Assembly (NCBI GenBank): GCA_013289475.1
Contig: JABCZW010000025.1
Coordinates: 1-32,556, forward strand
Direction of reading: 5' to 3'
Source of the DNA: Bacteroidota bacterium
Lineage (GTDB): Bacteria > Bacteroidota > Bacteroidia > JABEUT01
Length of the DNA stretch: 32,556 nucleotides
Positions within the stretch are counted from its first letter, which is position 1. Each line of letters opens with the position of its first letter. A program made the translations under genes and the position numbers. Below are positions 8,809-16,126 of the stretch, in pieces. The notes under the pieces were generated by a model, which was not told the origin of the DNA, did no database searches, and saw only the letters and a program-made list of their open reading frames with translations.

Positions 8809-10305
8809 ATGAAAAGGTTCCTTCGACTGGTTGCTGCAGCCATAACAACACTACCGGTTATTGCCAATGCCCAAACTGCAGATGATGCTTTAAGGTACTC
8901 ACAAACAACATTTGGCGGTACGGCCAGGTTTATGGCAATGGGCGGAGCTTTTAGCGCAGTGGGTGGTGATATGTCTTCACTTGCTTTTAACCCTGCGGGT
9001 GTGGCGGTATTTACCAAAAGCCAGCTTACCTTTTCTCCCGGTTTTGCTATTCAAAGCACTTCTTCGCAGTTTAACGGAATGACAAATATGGCTTACCAGG
9101 CTTCGGCAAATATTCAAAATGCGGGCCTGGTTTTTTCATGGAGAAATGCCAGCGATGATGCAGCATGGAAAGGTCTGGCCTTTGGCATTGTATATAACCG
9201 CACCAACGATTTTAATAGCCAGGTAACTACGCAGGGTAATAATTATAATAGTACAATGCTCGACCAGTATACTGACCAGGCCAATGGAAATAATTTCAGG
9301 AGCCTTGACCAGTTTTTTGCAGGCCCTGCTTTTAATGCAGGACTTTTAGATACTAATAAAGGCGCAAATTCATACTTTAATATAATTCGCCCTTACCTTG
9401 GCAATGGCACTAATTATATTGTGCAAATGCAATCTATAACAAGTTCTGGCTCAATGGGTGAAATGGATCTGTCGTTTGGAGGTAACTATAACAATAAGCT
9501 TTACATAGGCGGAACGCTGGGTATCCCTGATATCCGTTATACCCAAAGTGCTACTTATAGCGAAACTCCTCATTACAATGATTCTGCTTTCGGCCTTACC
9601 GGATATACCGTAAGTTCGAATGTTACTACTACCGGTTCGGGCGTTAATTTAAAACTTGGCCTTATATACCGTTTTACTGATTGGGCAAGAATAGGACTGG
9701 CCGTTCATACACCGACTGTTTTCTCTCTTCACGACGAGTACAATACAACCATATCGGCAAATTATAATCCAAGTCCATATGCCGGCCCCAGCGGTGGCCA
9801 AACATCAGTTGCGTCTCCGCAAGGTGCCTTCGATTATACACTCATTACCCCTATGAAAGCAATGGCAGGAATAGCCTTCATTATTCACCGCCAGGCAATA
9901 CTTTCTGCCGACTATGAATACGTGAATTATTCGAATGCCTCCTTTAGTGCTGCGGGAACCGATTATTCTTCAGTGAACCAGGCTATATCAAACTCCTATA
10001 TGGGAGCAAGCAATATACGTGTGGGTGGCGAACTTGTTTTATACCCATTCAGTATTCGTGCCGGCTATGCTTATTATGGCAATCCGTATACCAAAGAAGC
10101 TGCTAATACAGGTTTAAAGCGCAGTCTTTCAGCCGGTGTAGGCGTGAAAATAAAACACAGCTTTATTGATCTTGCTTATGTTCTTTCATACTACGATCAG
10201 CAGGATTATTTATATACTTCGGCGTATGCACCTTATGGTACCAACTTTGCTTCCAACCACACCGAAGTTTCTAATGTGGTGTTAACTATGGGTGTTAACT
10301 TTTAA
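8809..10305 (+). CDS. OmpP1/FadL/TodX-family outer-membrane transport protein
   Basis: A 498-residue outer-membrane beta-barrel with signal peptide MKRFLRLVAAAITTLPVIANA. The mature N-terminus has the FadL-family pattern: ARFMAMGGAFSAVGGD followed by SLAFNPAGVAV, the region that forms the N-terminal hatch and first strand. The rest is amphipathic strands, and the protein ends in the outer-membrane signal LTMGVNF. The family moves hydrophobic compounds (fatty acids, aromatics) across the outer membrane; the substrate here is unknown. Its 3' end overlaps the opposite-strand NadR-like kinase by 24 bases (10282-10305). No promoter is visible in the 32-base gap to the Gly-rich gene, so co-transcription with that gene is likely. 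Confidence 0.88.
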   Translation: MKRFLRLVAAAITTLPVIANAQTADDALRYSQTTFGGTARFMAMGGAFSAVGGDMSSLAFNPAGVAVFTKSQLTFSPGFAIQSTSSQFNGMTNMAYQASANIQNAGLVFSWRNASDDAAWKGLAFGIVYNRTNDFNSQVTTQGNNYNSTMLDQYTDQANGNNFRSLDQFFAGPAFNAGLLDTNKGANSYFNIIRPYLGNGTNYIVQMQSITSSGSMGEMDLSFGGNYNNKLYIGGTLGIPDIRYTQSATYSETPHYNDSAFGLTGYTVSSNVTTTGSGVNLKLGLIYRFTDWARIGLAVHTPTVFSLHDEYNTTISANYNPSPYAGPSGGQTSVASPQGAFDYTLITPMKAMAGIAFIIHRQAILSADYEYVNYSNASFSAAGTDYSSVNQAISNSYMGASNIRVGGELVLYPFSIRAGYAYYGNPYTKEAANTGLKRSLSAGVGVKIKHSFIDLAYVLSYYDQQDYLYTSAYAPYGTNFASNHTEVSNVVLTMGVNF

Positions 10306-10830
10306 CAAGCCGTCAATAGAGTTAATTGCTTGCTGTAAACGCATTTCAGCATTTCCTGAAATGATTGTGTAATTTACTTTTAAAGCAGCAAGTTCGTTTT
10401 GATATATTTCAAAAAGTTTTTCACGCAAGTGCGGGTGTTCCCGCTGTGGGTCAGGCATCCAGGGCAGGTCGATGGAGGTGAGCAGGTGCAGATTGTATTT
10501 TCTTTTATTTATATTTTCTTTTATCCATTCAGGGGCCTGATGATATTTGAATTCTGCCCAAATTTTGGTTACTAAAAGTGTGGTGTCGCAAATCAGTAAT
10601 TTGTTTGCTTTTAATGCAAGTTCATCTTCCGTTTGCATTTGCCCTTTCGATATGGCAACAACATCGCCAATGGTATAAACTCTTTTCAAATTGTTTAAAT
10701 ACTCCCTGGCATATTCCGGTACAAAGCATGTATTATAATGCTTTGCCAGTTGTTCTGCTAATGTGGATTTTCCCGTACTTTCGGGGCCTACAATGGCAAT
10801 GCGGATAATTTTTTCAATTGCTTGTTCCAT
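10282..10830 (-). CDS. NadR-like P-loop kinase (nicotinamide riboside kinase type)
   Basis: A 182-residue cytosolic P-loop ATPase. Walker A is GPESTGKST at residues 15-23. It is followed by EYAREYL (~39-45), the conserved acceptor-site element of the NadR ribosylnicotinamide-kinase domain. LLICDTTLL (~78-86) is the Walker B region, and DLPWMPDPQREHPHLRE (~121-137) forms the lid. It corresponds to the C-terminal kinase domain of NadR without the nucleotidyltransferase domain. The expected reaction is ATP-dependent phosphorylation of nicotinamide riboside to NMN, trapping what the adjacent PnuC-like channel brings in. Its start lies 43 bases inside the pnuC-like gene, implying translational coupling. 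Because a ThiE-like gene is also in the operon, a thiamine-related substrate cannot be excluded. Confidence 0.82.
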   Translation of the reverse strand: MEQAIEKIIRIAIVGPESTGKSTLAEQLAKHYNTCFVPEYAREYLNNLKRVYTIGDVVAISKGQMQTEDELALKANKLLICDTTLLVTKIWAEFKYHQAPEWIKENINKRKYNLHLLTSIDLPWMPDPQREHPHLREKLFEIYQNELAALKVNYTIISGNAEMRLQQAINSIDGLLKVNTHS

Positions 10831-11405
10831 TCGTAATAACCATAAGCGGCCAGCATGGTAAATATAAAATATAATACAGCAGTAAGGTATAAGTCTTTAA
10901 CAACATACTCAACCACATAAATAGAATCTGCAATTATCCACACCAGCCAGTTTTCAATATGTTTTTTTGCAGCCATCCAGGTTGCAATAAGGCTTAATAC
11001 CGTAGTTACAGAATCGAGGTAGGGAATGGTACTGTTAGTATAATGCGTGAGCAGTTGAGTAAAACCAAAGGTTAATGGTATTCCAATTAACAGTAAAATG
11101 AATGCAAGTTTAAGGGATGTTTTGGAAATCTGAAGTTGCGCTTTGTTATCTCCACCATAAAGCCACTGGTACCAGCCGTAGAAACTAAAGACCACAAAGA
11201 AAACCGAAAGTAAGGCATCCATATAAATGCCACTGACATAGAAAATGTAAACGTAAATTGCGCTTGCAATAATATTTAGGGGCCAGTTAATTGTTTTTTC
11301 GAGAGCCGTAAGCCAAACGCCTGCAATAGAAAATACTACGGCAATTATTTCAAGCCAGTGTTCGGTAACGTAGTGATAAATATCTTGCAATGAAATAAAA
11401 AGCAT
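10788..11405 (-). CDS. pnuC: PnuC-family vitamin transporter (nicotinamide riboside type)
   Basis: A 205-residue integral membrane protein with about seven hydrophobic segments. It carries the PnuC pattern: EIIAVVFSIAGVWLTALEK, NWPLNIIASAIYVYIFY, then FSFYGWYQWLYGG. The second half repeats it (SLIATWMAAKKHIENWLVW, then YGYYEWNKQ), the internal duplication expected for this family. PnuC proteins let an unphosphorylated vitamin cross the inner membrane by facilitated diffusion. The overlapping NadR-like kinase points to nicotinamide riboside. In Bacteroidota, relatives called PnuT carry thiamine, and the upstream ThiE-like gene makes that the main alternative. The start codon follows the ThiE-like stop with no gap. 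Confidence 0.85.
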   Translation of the reverse strand: MLFISLQDIYHYVTEHWLEIIAVVFSIAGVWLTALEKTINWPLNIIASAIYVYIFYVSGIYMDALLSVFFVVFSFYGWYQWLYGGDNKAQLQISKTSLKLAFILLLIGIPLTFGFTQLLTHYTNSTIPYLDSVTTVLSLIATWMAAKKHIENWLVWIIADSIYVVEYVVKDLYLTAVLYFIFTMLAAYGYYEWNKQLKKLSALPL

Positions 11406-12035
11406 TTACTGAATGCTTAAACCCAATTGCTGGAACTTGTTCACTACCCGGTCGAATTCTTTCAGCGGGTCTTCATTATTCCAGAAAAAGTTGTGAAAGG
11501 CAATGCCTGCAAAGCCCATATCCCTTGCTTTTTCAATCGATTCAGCATCTGAGCCTCCGCGTGCAACAACCTTATCGGGGTAGCTGCGGAGTAATTGCTG
11601 CAAAATGGCGGGACTAAAACTCGGTCTGTGGCCCTGAGGGTCAGTAAACACAGGTGTAAGCATTACATAATCAAAATTTTTATAATTATCTACCAGCGAT
11701 GAAAGGCTTTTGCTCGATGTGCTTAAGCTTATCTTTTTCCCCATTCTCAATTCGATTTTGGTTTGGGTTAACCACGAAGCGAATTGTTTTTTCTTATGCC
11801 GTCTGCTTAAATGCAGCCCTTTCAGGTCATAGTCAAGCATTACATTGTGGTAGGAATGTAATACCATTTTATTTTGCTGGTCTTCCGGAAAATGTTCAAT
11901 ATAGCTAACCGTTTCTTCTCTGCTGAAACCGGGTTTACGAATGTGCAGGGTAGGCAGGCCATTTTTCAGCATGTGGCTTACAATGGCATATTCATTATCG
12001 ACATTTTTTGAGGGTGTAATAACTATAAACTTCAT
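11406..12035 (-). CDS. ThiE/TenI-like thiamine phosphate synthase family protein
   Basis: A 209-residue TIM-barrel protein of the TMP synthase/TenI family. Visible elements are MKFIVITPSK at the N-terminus, the HIRK basic motif at residues 31-34, and DYVMLTPVFTDPQG at ~123-136. A C-terminal phosphate-binding stretch, VVARGGSDAESI, corresponds to the usual ALGGI region. GIAFHNFFWNNEDPLKEF closes the barrel. ThiE joins the thiazole and pyrimidine halves of thiamine, while TenI relatives lack synthase activity. The altered ARGGSD loop and the absence of other thi genes leave open which this is. It starts five bases after the GGGP synthase stop, inside a four-gene operon. Confidence 0.75.
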   Translation of the reverse strand: MKFIVITPSKNVDNEYAIVSHMLKNGLPTLHIRKPGFSREETVSYIEHFPEDQQNKMVLHSYHNVMLDYDLKGLHLSRRHKKKQFASWLTQTKIELRMGKKISLSTSSKSLSSLVDNYKNFDYVMLTPVFTDPQGHRPSFSPAILQQLLRSYPDKVVARGGSDAESIEKARDMGFAGIAFHNFFWNNEDPLKEFDRVVNKFQQLGLSIQ

Positions 12036-12040
12036 AAAGC

Positions 12041-12799
12041 TTAAATTCCTTTTTCTGTTATACTAAAATTATAATGTACCGCTTTTGCAATTTGCTCAAC
12101 TATCTCGGGCGATTCTTCTGCAATTGTACCAATTACAATAGCATCTGCACCAGCCTTGCAAACTTCATAAGCATCTTCGGGTGTACGTATTCCTCCGCCA
12201 ATAATTAACGGTATTGAAATAGTTTTCTTTACCTCTTTTATCATTTGCAATGTTACATGCCTTTTGGCTCCGCTACCGGTATCCATATAAATAAGTTTCA
12301 GGCCAAGCATTTCTCCGGCAAGTGCTGTGCATGCAGCAATATCATTTTTATCGTGAGGTATTGGTACAGTATTACTCATATACGTGGCGGTGGTTATTTT
12401 TCCACCGTCAATAAGCATATAACCGGTTGGTATAATTTCAAGATTCGTCTTTTTTAAAATAGGTGCTGCCTGTACATGCTTGCCAATGAGGTTTTCGGGG
12501 TTGCGGCCCGATATAAGCGAAAGAAAAAGTATTCCGTCGGCAGCAGGAGAAACCTGGTCGGTATTGCCCGGAAAAATAACTACCGGCAAATTGGTTTGCT
12601 TTTTTATGGTTTCAACGCACTTGTTAAAATTGCCTTTCGATAGCAAACTGCCACCTACAAAAAAATAATCGACTCCTGCAAGCTCGGCACGCTTAACAAT
12701 ATCTGCCGATGTAAACTTATCAGGGTCTATAAGCAAAACCAGCTTTTTCTGTTTCTTGCTTTGCCCCTCGGCTAAAGAGTTATATATGGCTGATGGCAT
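12041..12799 (-). CDS. pcrB: Geranylgeranylglyceryl phosphate synthase (PcrB/GGGPS family)
   Basis: A 252-residue TIM-barrel enzyme. It shows LVLLIDPDK at ~20-28 (the Mg/phosphate-binding Asp) and VDYFFVGGSLL at ~43-53. YMDTGSGA at 181-188 and GGGIRTPEDA at 211-220 form the glycerol-1-phosphate phosphate site. The family joins sn-glycerol 1-phosphate to a polyprenyl diphosphate to form an ether bond, the first committed step of archaeal membrane lipids. Group II GGGPS enzymes are established in Bacteroidota, including Chitinophaga and Flavobacterium relatives. The length fits that group. It is the first gene of the minus-strand operon 12799 to 10282. No clear TAnnTTTG box was found in front of it. 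The product chain length cannot be read from the sequence by eye. Confidence 0.88.
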   Translation of the reverse strand: MPSAIYNSLAEGQSKKQKKLVLLIDPDKFTSADIVKRAELAGVDYFFVGGSLLSKGNFNKCVETIKKQTNLPVVIFPGNTDQVSPAADGILFLSLISGRNPENLIGKHVQAAPILKKTNLEIIPTGYMLIDGGKITTATYMSNTVPIPHDKNDIAACTALAGEMLGLKLIYMDTGSGAKRHVTLQMIKEVKKTISIPLIIGGGIRTPEDAYEVCKAGADAIVIGTIAEESPEIVEQIAKAVHYNFSITEKGI

Positions 12800-12874
12800 T
12801 TAGGCTGCGTATTGGCGTATAAAGGTCGTAAAATAAATTAAATCAAATAGTAAAGTGTTACATGTTCTTCGGTT

Positions 12875-12905
12875 CCCGTCATTGCGAGGCACGAAGCGGG
12901 CATCC
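12875..12905. repeat. Fragment of a dispersed CGTCATTGCGAGG palindromic repeat
   Basis: CGTCATTGCGAGGCACGAAG (12877-12896) followed by CGGGCATCC matches the core of a short intergenic repeat that I recall from many bacterial genomes. Only one partial copy lies in this window, so the assignment rests on recognition, not on internal repetition. Confidence 0.45.
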
Positions 12906-12951
12906 TTGCAGTGCAATTAAATTCGAATAATAATTGGTAGGACGAAAGCGC

Positions 12952-12981
12952 TTGCACCAACGAGGAAATTCATTATATTTG
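12952..12981 (+). promoter_or_regulatory. Consensus promoter, probably giving a leaderless mRNA
   Basis: TTG (12952-12954), a spacer of exactly 19 bases, then TATATTTG (12974-12981) is a full match to the Bacteroidota TTG-N19-TAnnTTTG promoter. Only six bases separate the box from the ATG at 12988, so transcription should begin at or next to the start codon. This also decides the start in favour of 12988 rather than an earlier in-frame codon at 12934. Confidence 0.7.
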
Positions 12982-12987
12982 AGAACC

Positions 12988-14025
12988 ATGAACCACCAAA
13001 TTCTTAAAATCTGTCTTTTTTTAATAACAAGTGTTGCTGTATGTTCTTGCAGTAAAGAGTCTGCACCAAAGCCGAATATTATATCGAGTTATAATGTTAT
13101 AGCGGGACCGTACAATTTGGTCGTAGATAAAACAGGTTGTATTTATTTTACTAATTTAGGAGATCATAACATTCTTAGGGTTAGTACTAGTGGTACAATA
13201 AGCTCAATTGCCGGAACCGATACAGTAGCTGGCTGTTTCGGTGATGGGGGCGCAGCAAAGTCTGCTTATTTAAATTCCCCCTTTGGCATAATAATGGATA
13301 GAACAGGTAATATCTATTTTTCAGATAATTCCTGTCAACGTATTCATGAAATAAATATGTCGAGTGGCATTATGTCATTAATTGCAGGTAATGGAAATGC
13401 TGGATATAGCGGAGATAGCGGACTTGCAACGAATGCTCAGATTTATTATCCTTTTGCGGTTACTACAGATACATCGGGTAATATATTTTTTGCCGATGAA
13501 GGGAATAATAGAATTAGAAAGGTAAACAGCAAAAGCGGTATAATAACTACTATTGCCGGTAACGGCATTCTGGGTTCGGGGGGTGATGGAGGCCCTGCTA
13601 CTTCGGCTAATCTGTCTGGTCCGATAGGTATTGCGATAGATGATTCAGGTAATGTTTATATTGCGGATCAGGGTAATGCCAGAATACGTAAAGTTACTGC
13701 ATTAACAGGGGTAATAAATACTATTGTAACAGGTGTTGCTCCGGGGCCTGTTGTAGTAGACTCTGCGCAAAATATTTATTTTAGCCAGGTGACATTTGTT
13801 TGCAGGCGTGATCATATAACCGGTAATGTTACAATAATAGCCGGTAATGTGCGGAGTATAGGCAATAGTGGTGATGGGGGGCCTGCTACTGCAGCTGAAC
13901 TAAATGATGTATGTGGCATTGCACTTGATGCATCTGGCAATATTTATCTTGCCGATAATCGCAACAATAATATCCGTAAGATTACGGCATCAACTGGAAC
14001 TATTAGTACGGTGGCTCATAACTGA
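12988..14025 (+). CDS. NHL-repeat lipoprotein
   Basis: The start is set at 12988 (345 residues). This gives the signal peptide MNHQILKICLFLITSVAVCS with a lipobox at VCSC, and it sits directly behind a consensus promoter. The mature protein is almost entirely six NHL repeats with the same cores as the gene at 697 (GDGGPATSA, DDSGNVYIADQGNARIRKV, TGVINTI). The fifth blade is degenerate (SQVTFVCRRDHITGNVTI). There is no PKD domain and no T9SS tail, so it should be membrane-anchored by lipid: a propeller with a different anchoring route from its relative 10 kb away. Likely a protein- or glycan-binding propeller; no enzymatic motif seen. It converges on the phosphopantetheinyl transferase gene, 27 bases between stops. 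Confidence 0.82.
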   Translation: MNHQILKICLFLITSVAVCSCSKESAPKPNIISSYNVIAGPYNLVVDKTGCIYFTNLGDHNILRVSTSGTISSIAGTDTVAGCFGDGGAAKSAYLNSPFGIIMDRTGNIYFSDNSCQRIHEINMSSGIMSLIAGNGNAGYSGDSGLATNAQIYYPFAVTTDTSGNIFFADEGNNRIRKVNSKSGIITTIAGNGILGSGGDGGPATSANLSGPIGIAIDDSGNVYIADQGNARIRKVTALTGVINTIVTGVAPGPVVVDSAQNIYFSQVTFVCRRDHITGNVTIIAGNVRSIGNSGDGGPATAAELNDVCGIALDASGNIYLADNRNNNIRKITASTGTISTVAHN

Positions 14026-14052
14026 TACTTTTGTTATGATAGGCTTCTCAGC

Positions 14053-14682
14053 CTACATCGTATAAACTAAAATGTAGTTATTGATTTTTTGGCATACCAG
14101 TTTGTGGTTTATGGTTTTGCCATCTTTAGTAATGGTTCCCTGCAACTCGCTTTTATCGGCTATTTTAACCGGTGAAACGGATAAGTTTTCTTTAAATGAT
14201 AGCATGCCCTCGGGGTGGCTTTTATACAATACTTCTTTTGCTGCCCAAATAATACAAAGTTGCTCGGTTAAGGTATCCTGTTTCAGGTAAGCCATTTCTT
14301 TATCGCTCACAAAGCGGTGGGCTATCTTGTTTATTTTAGGGTGTATTTCCTCTACATCAATACCCGGGTGTACCGATGGATGTAATGCAATAGCCGCCAT
14401 TTTTCCGGAGTGGCTTATAGATATATGCGCTTTGCCGTTGGGTAAAAAAGGTTTGCCGTTTTCTTTATAAGCTATAACGGGGCGTGGATTCATAAATTGG
14501 CCCAATAATACCCTAACTGCGAGCCATTGCATACGCCTTGCCTCGTTTTTAAACGATGCTATAACTTTCTTCTCATCTTCGCTCAAAGCAGCCATTTCCA
14601 TAAGCTGCTTATGGGTTTCGGTTATTTCCCAAACCCCTGCCGAAAGGCCGCTTGGGGTGGTTAGTTTAAGAATTACAGGCAT
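14053..14682 (-). CDS. 4'-phosphopantetheinyl transferase (Sfp type)
   Basis: A 209-residue protein carrying the Sfp-type motifs in order: GKPFL at 76-80, ISISHS at 87-92, GIDVEEI at 107-113 (D109 and E111 coordinate Mg), and WAAKEVLYK at 146-154 (E150 is the third metal ligand). The enzyme transfers phosphopantetheine from CoA to a serine on acyl or peptidyl carrier proteins. The length is typical of this class. No biosynthetic cluster lies nearby, and the gene stands alone, divergent from ahcY with 61 bases between the starts, so it may serve the fatty-acid ACP or carrier proteins encoded elsewhere. Confidence 0.9.
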   Translation of the reverse strand: MPVILKLTTPSGLSAGVWEITETHKQLMEMAALSEDEKKVIASFKNEARRMQWLAVRVLLGQFMNPRPVIAYKENGKPFLPNGKAHISISHSGKMAAIALHPSVHPGIDVEEIHPKINKIAHRFVSDKEMAYLKQDTLTEQLCIIWAAKEVLYKSHPEGMLSFKENLSVSPVKIADKSELQGTITKDGKTINHKLVCQKINNYILVYTM

Positions 14683-14709
14683 AATGAATAGTATTAGAAT
14701 CTAATTTCT

Positions 14710-14717
14710 TAACTTTG
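14710..14717 (+). promoter_or_regulatory. -7 element of the ahcY promoter
   Basis: TAACTTTG matches TAnnTTTG and lies 26 bases before the ahcY ATG. No good TTG was found 17-23 bases upstream. Confidence 0.5.
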
Positions 14718-14743
14718 ACAACCTATTTAAAAAAAATATAGCC

Positions 14744-16063
14744 ATGAGCCAACAAACAACCGAAAAAGTATTGAACTACAAAGTAAAAGATATTTCACTT
14801 GCCGAATGGGGTAGGAAAGAAATAAAACTTGCTGAAGTCGAAATGCCGGGCCTAATGGCGCTGCGTGCCGAATATGGAAAACAAAAGCCTTTAAAGGGCG
14901 CCCGCGTTGCCGGTTGCCTTCACATGACAATACAAACCGCTGTACTTATTGAAACCCTTGTTGAATTAGGTGCCGAGGTGCAATGGTCGTCGTGCAATAT
15001 ATTTTCTACACAGGACCATGCTGCTGCTGCAATAGCTGCTGCAGGTGTTCCGGTTTATGCCTGGAAGGGTATGACCGAGTCGGAATATGAGTGGTGCATT
15101 GAGCAAACACTTTTCTTCGGCCCTGACCGCAAGCCCTTGAACATGATATTAGATGATGGTGGTGACCTTACCAACGTTGTATTGGATAAGAACCCTGAGC
15201 TTATTGCCGGAATACGCGGTATAAGTGAAGAAACCACAACAGGCGTACACCGTTTGTATGAGCGTATGGCTAAAGGTACATTGCCTATGCCTTGCTTTAA
15301 TGTAAACGACTCGGTTACCAAATCGAAGTTCGATAATAAATATGGCTGCCGCGAATCGTTAGTAGATGCTATACGCCGTGCAACCGATCTTATGCTTGCT
15401 GGTAAAGTGGCTGTAGTAGCGGGTTATGGCGACGTAGGTAAAGGTTCAGCGCAAGCGCTTAAGAACTCGCACATGCGTGTTATTGTTACAGAAATTGATC
15501 CTATCTGCGCATTACAAGCGGCTATGGAAGGTTATGAAGTACGTAAAATGGATGATGTTATCGGCCTTGCAGATATAGTGGTAACAACTACAGGTAACGA
15601 TGGTATTATTGTTGAAAAGCACTTCCGTGCACTTAAAAACAATGCTATTGTTTGCAACATAGGCCACTTCGATACTGAAATTGATATGGCATGGCTCAAC
15701 AGTAAATACGGTAAAACAAAAGATACCATTAAGCCACAGGTTGATAAGTATACCATCGACGGTAAGGATTTCCTTGTATTAGCTGAGGGTCGTTTAGTGA
15801 ACCTTGGCTGCGCAATGGGGCACCCATCGTATGTAATGTCAACATCATTTACCAACCAGGTGCTTGCACAAATTGAATTATGGAGCAACCATAGCAAGTA
15901 TGAGAACAAGGTTTATACCTTGCCTAAAATACTTGATGAAAAAGTTGCACGTTTACACCTGGAAAAACTAGGAGTTGAAATTGATACACTGACTCCTGCA
16001 CAGGCTAAGTATATTGGTGTAAAAGTTGAAGGCCCTTACAAGCCTGAGTACTATAGGTACTAA
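14744..16063 (+). CDS. ahcY: Adenosylhomocysteinase (S-adenosylhomocysteine hydrolase)
   Basis: A 439-residue cytosolic enzyme that splits S-adenosylhomocysteine into adenosine and homocysteine, removing the inhibitory by-product of methylation. The N-terminal substrate domain shows [16 protein letters not shown] and [15 protein letters not shown]. The NAD-binding Rossmann motif is [12 protein letters not shown] at 225-236. [11 protein letters not shown], then [18 protein letters not shown], lie near the C-terminus, which ends in KPEYYRY as in intact family members. It is full length with no breaks. It has its own -7 box and a strong terminator, so it is a single-gene unit. Its leader shares a 13-base string with the greA leader. 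Confidence 0.97.
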   Translation: MSQQTTEKVLNYKVKDISLAEWGRKEIKLAEVEMPGLMALRAEYGKQKPLKGARVAGCLHMTIQTAVLIETLVELGAEVQWSSCNIFSTQDHAAAAIAAAGVPVYAWKGMTESEYEWCIEQTLFFGPDRKPLNMILDDGGDLTNVVLDKNPELIAGIRGISEETTTGVHRLYERMAKGTLPMPCFNVNDSVTKSKFDNKYGCRESLVDAIRRATDLMLAGKVAVVAGYGDVGKGSAQALKNSHMRVIVTEIDPICALQAAMEGYEVRKMDDVIGLADIVVTTTGNDGIIVEKHFRALKNNAIVCNIGHFDTEIDMAWLNSKYGKTKDTIKPQVDKYTIDGKDFLVLAEGRLVNLGCAMGHPSYVMSTSFTNQVLAQIELWSNHSKYENKVYTLPKILDEKVARLHLEKLGVEIDTLTPAQAKYIGVKVEGPYKPEYYRY

Positions 16064-16080
16064 GCTTTACTGAATTAATA

Positions 16081-16112
16081 AAAGAAGCTCTGCAGAAATG
16101 CGGGGCTTTTTT
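16081..16112 (+). terminator. Rho-independent terminator of ahcY
   Basis: AAGCTCTGCA (16085-16094) pairs with TGCGGGGCTT (16099-16108) in a 10-bp stem (two G-U pairs) closed by a GAAA tetraloop. The 3' arm runs into TTTTTT (16107-16112). The hairpin starts 21 bases after the ahcY stop. Confidence 0.88.
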
Positions 16113-16126
16113 ATTTGCCTGATAAC

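Noticed and set aside
12800..12987. TPP riboswitch in front of the operon with the ThiE-like and PnuC-like genes
   Set aside because: The conserved CUGAGA and the other THI-box segments were not found on the minus strand of this gap.
14040..14055. TAGGC/GCCTA hairpin between convergent genes as a terminator
   Set aside because: Only five base pairs, overlaps a stop codon, and lacks a T run on either strand.
14683..14743. SAH or SAM riboswitch upstream of ahcY
   Set aside because: The gap is 61 bases and the predicted leader about 20 bases, too short for a known aptamer, and no matching stem was seen.
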